The notes: generated by a model from the sequence alone, not told the origin. Positions 36,254 to 47,443 are shown, numbered from the stretch's first letter. The stretch is DNA of 64,000 nucleotides from Paludibacterium sp. (GCF_019232825.1 NZ_JAFAND010000127.1:1-64000), one strand, 5' to 3'. A program made the numbers and translations.

Positions 36254-39082
36254 TTACTTGGCAAGGGTCATGGCCTCATCGATGAAGGCCTTGAGCTGCG
36301 CGACGTGCTTGCTCATATAGCCCACGGCCGGCGAGGCGGACGACGGCCGACCGGCGAACGCCAGCGATTGCTTGCCGATCAGGAGCCCCTCCAGACGGTG
36401 GCGGATCTGGTACCACGCGCCTTGGTTGCGCGGCTCTTCCTGCACCCACAGCACTTCGCGCGCCGCCGTGTAGCGGGCGAGCTCGGCGGCCACCTGCTCG
36501 GTCGGGAACGGGTAGAGCTGCTCGATGCGCACGATGGCGATGTCCTTCTCCAGGCCGCGGTCGCGGCGGGCGTTGAACAGGTCGTAGTACACCTGACCGG
36601 CGCACAACAACACGCGCTTGACCTTCTTGGCATCCGGCACCGTGCTGTCGCCGATCACCGGACGGAAGCCGCCGGACGTCAGCGATTCGATCGGGCTCAT
36701 CGCGTCCTTGTAGCGCAGCAGGCGCTTGGACAGGAAGATGATCAACGGCTTGCGGTACGGGCGCAGCACTTGGCGGCGCAGCAGGTGGAACATCTGGCCG
36801 GCCTCGGACGGCATGATCACCTGGATGTTGTGCTCGGCGCACAGCTGCAGCCAGCGTTCCACGCGGGCGGACGAGTGTTCCGGCCCCTGACCGTCGTAGC
36901 CGTGCGGCAGAATCAAGCCCAGACCGCACAGGCGGCCCCACTTGGTTTCGCCCGAGGAAATGAACTGGTCGATGGCGACTTGGGCGCCGTTGGCGAAGTC
37001 GCCGAACTGGGCTTCCCAGATCACCAAGTCGTTCGGCGACGAGCAGGCATAGCCGTATTCGTAGGCCAGCACCGCTTCTTCGTTGAGGATGGAGTCGATC
37101 ACCAGGAAATTGCCCTGGTTGTCGGCCATGTTGCGCAGCGGCACGTAGACGCCCTGGTCCCAGCGCTCGCGGTTCTGGTCATGCATCACGGCGTGGCGAT
37201 GGGCGAAAGTGCCGCGGCCGGAGTCCTCGCCCGACAAGCGCACGGCGTAGCCGTTGGTCACCAGCGACGCGTAGGCCAGCGTTTCCGCCATGCCCCAGTC
37301 GACGTCCTGCTTGCCCTCGGCCATCGCGCGGCGGGCGTTGATCACCTTTTCCACCGTCGGATGCAGCTTGAAGCCCTCCGGCATCGTGGTGAACTTCTCC
37401 GCGAGACGCTGCAAGTCCGCCAGCGGCAACGAGGTGTCGGTCGGGTGCGCCCAGTGGGTGCCGATGAAGCTGCTCCAGTCGTTGGCGTGTTCGCGCTTGT
37501 AGTTGGACAGCACCGTCTGCTCGACGTGTTCACCCTTATCGAGCGCGTCGCGGTAGGCGGTGATCAGGCGATCGGCCTCGTCCTTGCCGATCACGCCCTC
37601 GGCCGCCAGGCGGTTGGCGTAGACCGCGCGCACGCCCTCGTGCTTGGCGATCCGCTTGTACATCATCGGCTGGGTCAGGAACGGATCGTCGCCCTCGTTA
37701 TGGCCGAGCTTGCGATAGCAGACCATATCGATGACCACGTCCTTGTGGAACGCCATGCGGTAATCGAGCGCGAGCTGGGTGACGTAGCAAACCGCTTCCG
37801 GATCGTCGCCGTTGACGTGGAAGATCGGCGCCTCGACCATCTTGGCCACGTCGGTACAGTACAGCGTCGAACGCACGTCGCGCGTGTCCGAAGTGGTGAA
37901 ACCCACTTGGTTGTTGATCACCAGGTGGATCGTGCCGCCGGTGCCGTAGCCGCGCGTCTGCGACAGGTTGAACGTGCCTTGGTTGACGCCGAGACCCGAG
38001 AAGGCCGAGTCGCCGTGGATCAGAATCGGCACGACCTGGTTGCGCTCGGTGTCGTTGCGGTGCTCCTGGCGGGAGCGTACCGAACCTTCGACCACCGGGT
38101 TGACGATTTCCAGGTGCGACGGGTTGAACGCCAGCGATACGTGCATCGGGCCCGACGGCGTCGGAATGTCGCTGGAGAAGCCCATGTGGTATTTGACGTC
38201 GCCCGAGGCCAGGTCGGTGGTCTTCTTGCCTTCGAATTCGGCGAACAGATCGCGCGGCAGCTTGCCGAGCGTGTTGACCAGCACGTTCAAGCGGCCGCGG
38301 TGGGCCATGCCGATGATCAGCTCTTGCGTGCCGTGCTGGCCGGCATTCTGAATCAGGTGGTCGAGCGCGGCGATTGCGCTCTCGCCGCCTTCGAGCGAGA
38401 AGCGCTTTTGGCCGACGTATTTGGTGTGCAGATAACGCTCCAGCGTTTCCGCGGCGGTGATCTGCTTGAGGATGCGCGTCTTGCGCGCGACATCGAAGCG
38501 CGGCGTCGACAGATCGGCCTCGAAGCGGTTCTGCAGCCAATGCTTCTCCGACGACTCGGTCAGATGCATGTACTCGAAACCGATGTTACCGCAGTAGGTC
38601 TGCTTCAGCCGCGCCAGAATCTCCGACAAAGGCAGGCGCTGCGGGCCGACCAGCGAGCCGACGTTGAACTGTACCGCCATGTCGGCGTCGCCCAAGCCGT
38701 GACTGGCCAGGTCGAGTTCCGGCACCGCGTGCTGGTCCATGCGCATCAGCGGATCCAGATTGGCCTGACGTGCCCCCAACACGCGATAGGCCGAGATCAG
38801 CTTGAGCACGCCGACCTGTTTCTGCATCGATTCCCATTCGGCGACGGCGCTTCTGCCCTTTGAGCCAGTTGGCTGTTTCGCCAATTGGATGAACGATTCC
38901 TGAATGGGAAGGTGCGGTACGTCGCGCTCGCTGGCGCCGGGCGCCTGCGCGAGCTTGTCGAAGTAGGCGCGCCACTCTACATCGATAGCGTTCGGATCGG
39001 TCAGATACTGTTCGTACAGTTCCTCGATGAACGGTGCATTCCCACCGAACAGGTAGGAATGACTGTACATGCTTTGCATCAT
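36254..39082 (-). CDS. sucA: 2-oxoglutarate dehydrogenase E1
   Basis: A 942-aa thiamine-diphosphate E1 that decarboxylates 2-oxoglutarate and passes the succinyl group to SucB. It has the E1o N-terminal peptide region (SYLFGGNAPFIEELYEQYL), GMAHRGRLNVLVNTLGK, the ThDP-binding GDSAFSGLGVNQGTFNLS area, and the normal full length. The start is a double ATG with AAGGG upstream. It is the head of the odh part of the operon. Confidence 0.96.
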   Translation of the reverse strand: MMQSMYSHSYLFGGNAPFIEELYEQYLTDPNAIDVEWRAYFDKLAQAPGASERDVPHLPIQESFIQLAKQPTGSKGRSAVAEWESMQKQVGVLKLISAYRVLGARQANLDPLMRMDQHAVPELDLASHGLGDADMAVQFNVGSLVGPQRLPLSEILARLKQTYCGNIGFEYMHLTESSEKHWLQNRFEADLSTPRFDVARKTRILKQITAAETLERYLHTKYVGQKRFSLEGGESAIAALDHLIQNAGQHGTQELIIGMAHRGRLNVLVNTLGKLPRDLFAEFEGKKTTDLASGDVKYHMGFSSDIPTPSGPMHVSLAFNPSHLEIVNPVVEGSVRSRQEHRNDTERNQVVPILIHGDSAFSGLGVNQGTFNLSQTRGYGTGGTIHLVINNQVGFTTSDTRDVRSTLYCTDVAKMVEAPIFHVNGDDPEAVCYVTQLALDYRMAFHKDVVIDMVCYRKLGHNEGDDPFLTQPMMYKRIAKHEGVRAVYANRLAAEGVIGKDEADRLITAYRDALDKGEHVEQTVLSNYKREHANDWSSFIGTHWAHPTDTSLPLADLQRLAEKFTTMPEGFKLHPTVEKVINARRAMAEGKQDVDWGMAETLAYASLVTNGYAVRLSGEDSGRGTFAHRHAVMHDQNRERWDQGVYVPLRNMADNQGNFLVIDSILNEEAVLAYEYGYACSSPNDLVIWEAQFGDFANGAQVAIDQFISSGETKWGRLCGLGLILPHGYDGQGPEHSSARVERWLQLCAEHNIQVIMPSEAGQMFHLLRRQVLRPYRKPLIIFLSKRLLRYKDAMSPIESLTSGGFRPVIGDSTVPDAKKVKRVLLCAGQVYYDLFNARRDRGLEKDIAIVRIEQLYPFPTEQVAAELARYTAAREVLWVQEEPRNQGAWYQIRHRLEGLLIGKQSLAFAGRPSSASPAVGYMSKHVAQLKAFIDEAMTLAK

Positions 39083-39240
39083 GGTTCGGCCCTTTGTCTT
39101 GTCTTGGTGCAGCGTGGTAAAAGCGTTATGGCGATGGCGGGCGGCCCTGCGATCGCCATAAAGCTCTCAAAGCGGCGAGAGCGATCCGCAGCATCTTCGC
39201 CCTGGCATTTATTTGCTCCCGTCATTTTGGTCGGCTGCCG

Positions 39241-39333
39241 CGGGAGTAACGGCAACACCTTTAAAGCGGGAGTGGGGGCGAGCTTTTACTGCCGCCGTTA
39301 AGGTTTTCGCTCCTCCCCCACTCCGTACTCCCG
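39241..39333 (-). promoter_or_regulatory. nested hairpin in the gltA-sucA gap
   Basis: Outer arms CGGGAGTA (39241-39248) and TACTCCCG (39326-39333) are perfect complements, and inside them lies a 14-bp stem with a small bulge (39269-39283 with 39309-39324, core GGAGTGGGGG/CCCCCACTCC). The outer arm ends one base before the gltA stop. It occupies a 252-bp gap that is otherwise gene-free. It could attenuate or stabilise the gltA transcript, or mark an RNA-processing site. Confidence 0.6.
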
Positions 39334-39334
39334 G

Positions 39335-40624
<1,290 letters not shown>

Positions 40625-40669
40625 TAGCGTAACTCCCAGTTGTTATGGTGTTTGTTTGCAGCCCATCGA

Positions 40670-40685
40670 CCGCCCTCGCGGGCGG
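40670..40685 (-). promoter_or_regulatory. intercistronic hairpin, sdhE-gltA
   Basis: CCGCCC (40670-40675) and GGGCGG (40680-40685) pair around a four-base loop in the 77-bp gap between sdhE and gltA. It is the weakest of the operon's intercistronic stems. Confidence 0.45.
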
Positions 40686-40701
40686 CTTTCCCCTACCTCA
40701 T

Positions 40702-40950
40702 TCAAACGGCGCGCAATAGCCGCACGATCGCCATCAGCGCGGGATCGTCCAAATCGGCTTTGCCGTTGACGACATCCAAAAAATCGTTGTCGTCCAACGC
40801 CAGCAGGCGGCGATAATCCGCCAACTGGTCCTGATCGAGTTCGTCGAACCCGCGCGCGAGGAACCGTTCGAGCACGATATCAAGTTCCAGCAATCCGCGC
40901 CGCGAGCGCCAGCGAATCCGCTTCTTTTCCGTGGCGTCGATCAGGGTCAT
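40702..40950 (-). CDS. sdhE: succinate dehydrogenase assembly factor SdhE
   Basis: An 82-aa SdhE/Sdh5-family protein (formerly YgfY) that promotes covalent attachment of FAD to SdhA. The conserved RGxxE motif is visible as RRGLLELD near residue 17-24. The ATG at 40950 overlaps the sdhB stop by four bases (ATGA), which fixes the start. Position directly after sdhB is typical. Confidence 0.9.
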   Translation of the reverse strand: MTLIDATEKKRIRWRSRRGLLELDIVLERFLARGFDELDQDQLADYRRLLALDDNDFLDVVNGKADLDDPALMAIVRLLRAV

Positions 40951-41651
40951 ACCGCGCGCTTCACCATCAGGTCCTTGATCTTGCCGATCGCGCGGGTCGG
41001 GTTCAGATGCTTCGGACAAACGTCGACGCAATTCATGATGGTATGGCAGCGGAACAGGCGATACGGGTCTTCCAAGTTATCCAGGCGCTCGCTGGTGATC
41101 TCGTCGCGCGTGTCGGCGATGAACCGGTAGGCGGCCAGAAGGCCGGCCGGGCCGACGAACTTGTCGGGGTTCCACCAGAACGACGGGCACGACGTCGAAC
41201 AGCAGGCGCACAGGATGCATTCGTACAAGCCGTCGAGTTCCTTGCGGTCCTCCGGCGACTGCAGGCGCTCACGCTCCGGCGCCGGCGTGTTGTTGACCAC
41301 GTACGGCTTGATCGAATGGTATTGCTTGAAGAACTGGGTCATGTCGACGATCAGGTCGCGCACCACCGGCAGGCCCGGCAGCGGACGCAGCGTCACCGGC
41401 TCGGCCAAGGTCGCCACGTCGGTCAGGCAGGCGAGCCCGTTCTTGCCGTTGATGTTCATGCCGTCGGAGCCGCAGATACCTTCGCGGCACGAGCGGCGGA
41501 ACGACACCGTATCGTCCATGGCCTTGAGCTTGGTCAGCACGTCCAGCAACTTGATGTCCTTCGGACCGATCTCCACCTCGTAGTCCTGCATGTAAGGCTT
41601 GGCATCGGTCTCCGGGTTGTAGCGGTAGATCGAGAAACGCATTTTCTTCAT
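40947..41651 (-). CDS. sdhB: succinate dehydrogenase iron-sulfur subunit
   Basis: A 234-aa SdhB carrying three Fe-S clusters between SdhA and the quinone site. The [2Fe-2S] cluster uses cysteines in SCREGICGSDG (residues ~55-65) and GLAC; CILCACCSTSCP and later CHTIMNCVDVCPKHLNP bind the [4Fe-4S] and [3Fe-4S] clusters. Length is normal. It lies 14 bp after sdhA and overlaps sdhE. Confidence 0.96.
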   Translation of the reverse strand: MKKMRFSIYRYNPETDAKPYMQDYEVEIGPKDIKLLDVLTKLKAMDDTVSFRRSCREGICGSDGMNINGKNGLACLTDVATLAEPVTLRPLPGLPVVRDLIVDMTQFFKQYHSIKPYVVNNTPAPERERLQSPEDRKELDGLYECILCACCSTSCPSFWWNPDKFVGPAGLLAAYRFIADTRDEITSERLDNLEDPYRLFRCHTIMNCVDVCPKHLNPTRAIGKIKDLMVKRAV

Positions 41652-41665
41652 GGCTCGGCTCCGGG

Positions 41666-43432
41666 TCAGAAAGTCCGCTCTTTCGGCGGGATGTAATCCA
41701 CCGAAAGCGGCTTGGTGTGCACCGGCTTGTAGCGCAGGCTGCGGTCAGAACCGAAGTACAGCGAGTGCTTCATCCAGTTTTCGTCATCACGCGTCGGATA
41801 ATCGTCGTGCGCGTGCGCGCCGCGCGACTCCTTGCGTGCCTCGGCCGCCACCAGCGTGGCCACGGCCACCTCGATCAGGTTTTCCACCTCCAGCGCCTCG
41901 ACGCGCGCGGTGTTGAACACCTTGGACTTGTCCTTGATCTGCAACAGACGGGCGCGTTCGGCCACTTGCGCGATCTCGTCCACGCCGAGCTTGAGGTTGG
42001 CGCCGTTGCGGAACACCCCGGCGCGCGACTGCACGGTGCGCTGCATCGCGGCGCGCACGTCGGCCACTTCCTCGCCGTTGGTCTGGCCATCCAGACGCGC
42101 CACACGGGCGAGCGAACGGTCGGCGGCGTCGGCCGGCAGATCCTTCCAGGTCGGCATTTCGTCACGGATGTACTTGATCATGCTGTCGCCAGCCGACTTG
42201 CCGAACACCACCAGGTCCAGCAGCGAGTTGGTGCCCAGGCGGTTGGCGCCGTGCACCGAGGCGCAGGCGCACTCGCCGGCGGCGTAGAAGCCGTTGACGC
42301 GCGCTTCCGGGTTGTCCCCCTGAGGCGCGACCACTTCGCCTCGGTAGTTGGTCGGAATGCCGCCCATCATGTAATGACAGGTCGGAATCACCGGGATCGG
42401 CTCCTTGATCGGGTCGACGCCGGCGAACTTGATGGCGATCTCGCGGATGCCCGGCAGACGCTGATTGATGATGTCCGGACCGAGGTGGTCGAGCTTGAGC
42501 AGCACGTGATCCTTGTGCGGACCGCAGCCGCGCCCCTCCAGCACCTCGAGCTCCATCGAGCGCGAGACGAAGTCGCGCGGCGCCAGGTCCTTCAGGTTCG
42601 GCGCGTAGCGTTCCATGAAACGCTCGCCATTGGCGTTAAGCAGAATACCGCCCTCGCCGCGCACGCCCTCGGTAATCAGCACACCGGCGCCGGCCACGCC
42701 GGTCGGGTGGAACTGCCAGAACTCCATGTCTTCCAGCGGCAGGCCGGCGCGCACGCACATGCCCAGGCCGTCGCCAGTATTGATGAAGGCGTTGGTCGAC
42801 GCGGCATAGATACGGCCCGCGCCGCCGGTGGCGAACAACACCGCCTTGGCGTGCAGGATGTAGATATCGCCGGTCTCCATCTCCAGCGCGGTGACGCCGA
42901 CCACGTCGCCGTCGGCGTCGCGGATCAGGTCGAGCGCCATCCACTCGACGAAGAACTGGGTATTGGCGCGCACGTTGCGCTGATAAAGCGTGTGCAGCAT
43001 GGCATGGCCGGTACGGTCGGCCGCGGCGCAGGCGCGCTGCACCGGCGTCTTGCCGTTATGCTGGGTGTGGCCGCCGAACGGACGCTGATAGATCTTGCCG
43101 TTCTCCAGCCGGTCGAACGGCATGCCGAAATGCTCCAGCTCGACCACCGCGTCAGGCGCGGTGCGGCACATGAACTCGATGGCATCCTGGTCGCCCAACC
43201 AATCCGACCCCTTGACGGTATCGTACATATGCCACTGCCAATGGTCTTCCTGGACGTTGCCCAGCGAAGCGGAAATCCCGCCTTGCGCCGCCACGGTGTG
43301 CGAACGGGTCGGGAATACCTTGGAAAGCACGGCGGTCTTGAGGCCGGCCTCGGACAATTGCAGCGCGGCACGCAAACCGGCGCCGCCGCCACCAACAATT
43401 ACTGCATCGAAACGACGAACAGGTACGCCCAT
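41666..43432 (-). CDS. sdhA: succinate dehydrogenase flavoprotein subunit
   Basis: A 588-aa SdhA that oxidises succinate to fumarate. The FAD site is VIVGGGGAGLRAA, and His45 in SHTVAAQGG is the covalent FAD attachment site. The substrate-site HPTGVAGAGVLITEGVRGEGG and active-site Arg/His blocks are present. The ATG at 43432 overlaps the sdhD stop (TAATG), giving MGVPVRRFDA; a longer frame to 43483 runs into sdhD. Confidence 0.96.
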   Translation of the reverse strand: MGVPVRRFDAVIVGGGGAGLRAALQLSEAGLKTAVLSKVFPTRSHTVAAQGGISASLGNVQEDHWQWHMYDTVKGSDWLGDQDAIEFMCRTAPDAVVELEHFGMPFDRLENGKIYQRPFGGHTQHNGKTPVQRACAAADRTGHAMLHTLYQRNVRANTQFFVEWMALDLIRDADGDVVGVTALEMETGDIYILHAKAVLFATGGAGRIYAASTNAFINTGDGLGMCVRAGLPLEDMEFWQFHPTGVAGAGVLITEGVRGEGGILLNANGERFMERYAPNLKDLAPRDFVSRSMELEVLEGRGCGPHKDHVLLKLDHLGPDIINQRLPGIREIAIKFAGVDPIKEPIPVIPTCHYMMGGIPTNYRGEVVAPQGDNPEARVNGFYAAGECACASVHGANRLGTNSLLDLVVFGKSAGDSMIKYIRDEMPTWKDLPADAADRSLARVARLDGQTNGEEVADVRAAMQRTVQSRAGVFRNGANLKLGVDEIAQVAERARLLQIKDKSKVFNTARVEALEVENLIEVAVATLVAAEARKESRGAHAHDDYPTRDDENWMKHSLYFGSDRSLRYKPVHTKPLSVDYIPPKERTF

Positions 43433-43776
43433 TACAGCCCCCAGACTACCTTGACGGAATAGATGAGACAGGACACCAGCCACAGAATGGTCAACACGTG
43501 CAGCGTCAGGCGCACGCCAACCGGCTTAACGTAGTCCATCCAGATATCGCGCACGCCCACCCAGGCATGCAGCAGCAGCGCCAACACGGTGACCTGGGTC
43601 AGCAAGCGCACCCAGGTGCAGGCGAACAACGCCTTCCAGCCCGCGAAGCCCGACGGCATCACCAGCAGGAACAACACCAGCGCCAGCGTGTAGGCCAGCA
43701 TCACCACCGCGGTGACGCGCTGCGCCAGCCAATCGCGCAGACCATAGTGAGCGCCGACAACAATACGGTTCACCAT
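43432..43776 (-). CDS. sdhD: succinate dehydrogenase membrane anchor SdhD
   Basis: A 114-aa protein with three membrane helices (residues 16-40, 48-72, 88-110). The second half has HAWVGVRDIWMDYVKP, with a His-x11-Asp-Tyr pattern typical of SdhD heme-b and quinone-site residues. It is coupled to sdhA (TAATG) and overlaps the sdhC stop by seven bases. Confidence 0.9.
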   Translation of the reverse strand: MVNRIVVGAHYGLRDWLAQRVTAVVMLAYTLALVLFLLVMPSGFAGWKALFACTWVRLLTQVTVLALLLHAWVGVRDIWMDYVKPVGVRLTLHVLTILWLVSCLIYSVKVVWGL

Positions 43777-44144
43777 ACCGCCACCCCCAGAATCACGGTC
43801 AGCGCCAGGCTGACGACCAGCACGGTCTTGGCGGTCGCTCGCGCGGTGGCGAGTTCCAGACCCTTGTGCATGTCAAGGAACAAAAAGCGAATGCCGGCGC
43901 AGGCATGATGCAGGAAGGCCCACAACAGGCCGATCAACACCAGCTTGACGAGCGGATTGGCAATCAGGATACGGAAAGAATCGAAGGACTCGGCCGAGCT
44001 CAAAGAGCCCTGGAGGAGATAGATCAGGACAGGCAGGAACAGGAACAGCGCCACCCCGCTGACCCGATGCAAGATCGAGACGATGCCGGGCACCGGCAGC
44101 CTGATCTTGGCCACGTCCAGATGCTTGGGTCTTTGCTTCTGCAT
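43770..44144 (-). CDS. sdhC: succinate dehydrogenase cytochrome b556 subunit
   Basis: A 124-aa SdhC with three membrane helices. The signature SILHRVSGVALFLFLP (about residues 24-39) and the heme-ligand region HHACAGIRFLFLDMH (77-91) are plain. The ATG at 44144 follows TGGAAA; a TTG start at 44168 is less likely. First gene of the TCA operon. Confidence 0.9.
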   Translation of the reverse strand: MQKQRPKHLDVAKIRLPVPGIVSILHRVSGVALFLFLPVLIYLLQGSLSSAESFDSFRILIANPLVKLVLIGLLWAFLHHACAGIRFLFLDMHKGLELATARATAKTVLVVSLALTVILGVAVW

Positions 44145-44321
44145 TTGGTTTTCCACTTTGTTGAGCAATATGTCTTAGCCACGCACGCCTGGACAGGCGG
44201 GAGGCCTGAGCACGCCGGCTCTTTTGTGTTACGGCCGGCTGGGCTCCCTTTTTGTCACATACTTAATACTTCTGGCATATGACTGATGAATTCTATCAAA
44301 TGCGGGCACTCCCCGCCCGCT

Positions 44322-45053
44322 TCATGGCTGCCGCCCGGTGGTGTAGGCAAGCGCATCGGTCAGGCACACACGCTGACGCCATTCCAGCGGTTCACCCTCC
44401 ATGGTGGTCGATACCCGCAACTGCGACAGCGTCGGCTGATCGGGCGCCACGCCCAACATCGCGGCGTCCTCGCGCGACAGCGCCACCGCGCGCCATTGCT
44501 CCACCGCCACCCGAGGCCGCACGCCAAAACGCCGCTGCAACGTCACATAGACGTCACCGCCGCACTGCCGGATCGACCGCGCATCCAAGCCGTCAAACGA
44601 CTCGGCCGGCAAATAGGCGTCGTCCAAGGCCACCGCCATGCCGCGCAGGCGCCACAGCTGCCGCACGCGGATCACCGCCTCGCCGCGCCGCAGCCCCAGC
44701 GTCTGAGCCACATCTTCCGGCGCGTTGCCGCGCGAGCAGCCCAACAACTCCAACACCAGCATGTCCGGTTTTTCATCCAGAAAGCCGGGGGTGACCAAAT
44801 AACCAGCCCCCCAGTCGCTGGCGACTTCGGCCACGAAGGTGCCGCGCCCCTGGCGCCGGTATAACACCCCCTGCGCCACCAGTTCGCCCAGTGCCTTGCG
44901 GACGGTTCCCTGGCTCACATCCAGCTGCGCCGCGAGTTCCCACTCGCTTGGCAAGGCCTGATTGGCTTGCCATTCGCCTTCGCCGATGCGCCGGATCAAA
45001 ACCGACTTGATTTGTGCATAAAGCGGCAGGCGCCGCAGCGTGTTTCTCATCAT
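44322..45053 (-). CDS. GntR/HutC-family regulator of the TCA locus
   Basis: A 243-aa regulator: N-terminal winged helix (LPSEWELAAQLDVSQGTVRKALGELVAQGVLYRRQGRGTFV, about residues 34-73) and a C-terminal UTRA ligand domain, so HutC subfamily. It sits between sdhC and mdh, and palindromes in the gntR-mdh gap (45088-45108) look like its operators. It likely senses a TCA or amino-acid intermediate, which is inference. A second ATG at 45050 is possible. Confidence 0.85.
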   Translation of the reverse strand: MMRNTLRRLPLYAQIKSVLIRRIGEGEWQANQALPSEWELAAQLDVSQGTVRKALGELVAQGVLYRRQGRGTFVAEVASDWGAGYLVTPGFLDEKPDMLVLELLGCSRGNAPEDVAQTLGLRRGEAVIRVRQLWRLRGMAVALDDAYLPAESFDGLDARSIRQCGGDVYVTLQRRFGVRPRVAVEQWRAVALSREDAAMLGVAPDQPTLSQLRVSTTMEGEPLEWRQRVCLTDALAYTTGRQP

Positions 45054-45087
45054 CCCCGTCTTTTTATCACCAAACAAATCAAGCGTA

Positions 45088-45108
45088 AAGACTAGTCTTA
45101 TATAAGAC
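45088..45108. promoter_or_regulatory. overlapping palindromes, probable GntR operator
   Basis: AAGACTAGTCTT (45088-45099, perfect 12-bp palindrome) and GTCTTATATAAGAC (45095-45108, perfect 14-bp palindrome) overlap in the gap between the divergent gntR and mdh genes. A related half-site TGTCTTA is at 44170-44176, just upstream of sdhC. They are good candidates for GntR binding. Confidence 0.6.
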
Positions 45109-45237
45109 ATAAGTTTAAAGCCGGGATATTTCGCCAAGTCGGACATTTCCGAACACATTACTAATTCTGCGTGCTACACTCAGTCATCCTGACGCAAACG
45201 CAGCACCAAAACGGACACACAAAGGAGAGTCAGTCAT

Positions 45238-46218
45238 ATGAAAGCCCCCGTACGCGTAGCCGTAACCGGCGCCGCCGGCCAGATTGGTTACAGCCTGCTG
45301 TTCCGCATCGCCAGCGGCGAAATGCTCGGCAAGGATCAGCCCGTCATCCTGCAACTGCTCGATCTGCCGCAAGCGCAGACCGCGGTCAAAGGCGTGATGA
45401 TGGAACTGGAAGACTGTGCCTTCCCGCTGTTGGCCGGCATGGTCGCCACCGACGATCCCAACGTGGCGTTCAAAGACGTGCAAGTCGCCATCCTGGTGGG
45501 CGCCCGTCCGCGCTCGAAGGGCATGGAGCGCAAGGATCTGCTCGAAGCCAACGGCGCCATCTTCACCGTGCAAGGCAAGGCGCTGAACGACCACGCCGCG
45601 CGCGACGTCAAGGTGCTGGTGGTCGGCAACCCGGCCAACACCAACGCCTACATCGCCATGAAGAGCGCGCCGGATTTGAATCCGCGCCAATTCACCGCCA
45701 TGTTGCGTCTTGACCACAACCGCGCCCTGTCCCAAGTGGCGGCCAAGGCCGGCAAGCCGGTGTCCGCCATCCGCCACATGGCCGTCTGGGGCAACCACTC
45801 GCCGACCATGTACGCCGACTACCGCTTCGCCTCCGTCGACGGCAAGAGCGTCAAGGATCTGATCAACGACGAGGCCTGGAACCGCGAAGTGTTCCTGCCG
45901 ACCGTGGGCAAGCGCGGCGCCGCCATCATCGAAGCGCGCGGCCTGTCCTCGGCCGCTTCGGCCGCCAACGCCGCCATCGATCACATCCACGACTGGTGGC
46001 TCGGCACCGACGGCGAATGGGTCACCATGGGGGTGGTGTCCGACGGCTCCTACGGCATCCCGGAAGGCCTGATGTACGGTTTCCCGGTGGTGTGCGAAAA
46101 TGGCGACTACAAGATCGTGCAAGGTCTTGCCATTGACGACTTCAGCCGCGAACGGATGACGCTGACCCAGAACGAACTGGAAGAAGAACGCGCCGCGATT
46201 CTTCCCCTGCTGGGCTAA
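45238..46218 (+). CDS. mdh: malate dehydrogenase (NAD)
   Basis: A 326-aa malate dehydrogenase of the type-1 (cytosolic-like) group that oxidises malate to oxaloacetate. NAD site [18 protein letters not shown]; substrate Arg in [12 protein letters not shown]; catalytic His in [12 protein letters not shown] strong AAAGGAGAG site precedes the ATG. It is divergent from the GntR regulator and TCA operon and is followed by a good terminator. Confidence 0.96.
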   Translation: MKAPVRVAVTGAAGQIGYSLLFRIASGEMLGKDQPVILQLLDLPQAQTAVKGVMMELEDCAFPLLAGMVATDDPNVAFKDVQVAILVGARPRSKGMERKDLLEANGAIFTVQGKALNDHAARDVKVLVVGNPANTNAYIAMKSAPDLNPRQFTAMLRLDHNRALSQVAAKAGKPVSAIRHMAVWGNHSPTMYADYRFASVDGKSVKDLINDEAWNREVFLPTVGKRGAAIIEARGLSSAASAANAAIDHIHDWWLGTDGEWVTMGVVSDGSYGIPEGLMYGFPVVCENGDYKIVQGLAIDDFSRERMTLTQNELEEERAAILPLLG

Positions 46219-46259
46219 AGCACTCGCCGTTTCGCCAGTGGCGCAACGGCAGCCGACCG

Positions 46260-46295
46260 AAGCGCACCCTCATCACGGGTGCGCTTTGTCTTTGT
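46260..46295 (+). terminator. terminator after mdh
   Basis: AAGCGCACCC (46260-46269) and GGGTGCGCTT (46277-46286) form a 10-bp stem with a seven-base loop, followed by TTTGTCTTTG. It separates mdh from prfB. Confidence 0.85.
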
Positions 46296-46335
46296 CGATA
46301 CGCGTTTTTTGATTCTTTATTTGGAGTAGCAACAG

Positions 46336-47443
46336 ATGATCGAAGCCGAGGTATTGAACCAGATCACGGCCAAAATGGATGACATGGCCAGCCGATTGAC
46401 CGATATCCGGGGGTATCTTTGACTACGCCGGGAAAAAAGACCGGCTGGAAGAAGTCGTCCGTCTGAGCGAGGATCCGGACGTCTGGAACGACCAGAAGCG
46501 CGCTCAGGATCTGGGCCGCGAACGCAAGCTGCTCGAAGACGTCGTCCTGACGCTGGAAGCGCTGACCGCCGGCATCGGCGACAGCCGTGATCTATTCGAC
46601 ATGGCGTGCGAGGAAGGCGACGACGATACCGTCCTGGCGGTAGAGGCCGATCTTACTGCCATCGAGGCGAGCCTGGCGCAACTCGAATTCCGCCGCATGT
46701 TCAACGACCCGATGGACCCGCGCCCCTGTTTCCTGGATATCCAGGCCGGCGCCGGCGGCACCGAGGCGCAGGACTGGGCCGGCATGCTGCTGCGCATGTA
46801 CACCCGCTACGCCGAACGCAAAGGGTTCAAGGTCGATGTACTGGAAGAGTCGGAAGGCGAAGTCGCCGGCATCACCAGCGCCACGTTGAAAATCGAGGGC
46901 GACTACGCCTACGGCCTGTTGCGCACCGAGACCGGCGTGCACCGCCTGGTACGGGTTTCGCCGTTCGATTCCAACGCCCGCCGCCACACGTCGTTCTCTT
47001 CGGTATTCGTCTATCCCGAGGTCGACGACTCGATCGAAATCGACATCAATCCGGCCGATCTCAGAATAGATACCTACCGCGCTTCCGGCGCGGGCGGTCA
47101 GCACATCAACAAAACTGACTCTGCGGTTCGCATTACCCACAACCCTACCGGCATTGTGGTACAGTGTCAGAACGACCGATCACAGCATCGCAACCGCGAC
47201 GAAGCCATGCAGATGCTGCGTGCCAAGCTATATGAGCTAGAGCTTAAAAAGCGCAATGCGGCCAAGCAGGCACTGGAGGACAGCAAAACCGACGTGGGCT
47301 GGGGACACCAGATCCGTTCCTATGTGTTCGACCAGTCGCGCATCAAGGATCTGCGCACCAGCCACGAAGTGGGCAATATCAAAGCCGTGATGGATGGCGA
47401 CCTCGACGGTTTCATCGAGGCCAGCCTGAAGCAAGGCGTATAA
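46336..47443 (+). CDS. prfB: peptide chain release factor 2, with programmed +1 frameshift
   Basis: RF-2, which recognises UAA/UGA and releases the peptide. The first 28 codons (46336-46419) end at CTT followed by an in-frame TGA at 46420-46422. The ribosome slips +1 and continues with GAC at 46421, giving 368 aa. The slip site and its Shine-Dalgarno-like GGGGGTATCTTTGAC are the classic RF-2 autoregulation signal. The GGQ motif is in [15 protein letters not shown] near residue 255. The coding sequence is join(46336..46419,46421..47443). Confidence 0.95.

Noticed and set aside
34889-38863. A 1,324-codon open frame on the plus strand
   Set aside because: It lies antisense to sucA and sucB, is open only because of the codon bias of GC-rich genes, and has low-complexity composition.
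45184-46122. A 312-codon minus-strand frame over mdh
   Set aside because: It is an antisense shadow of mdh with no recognisable motif.
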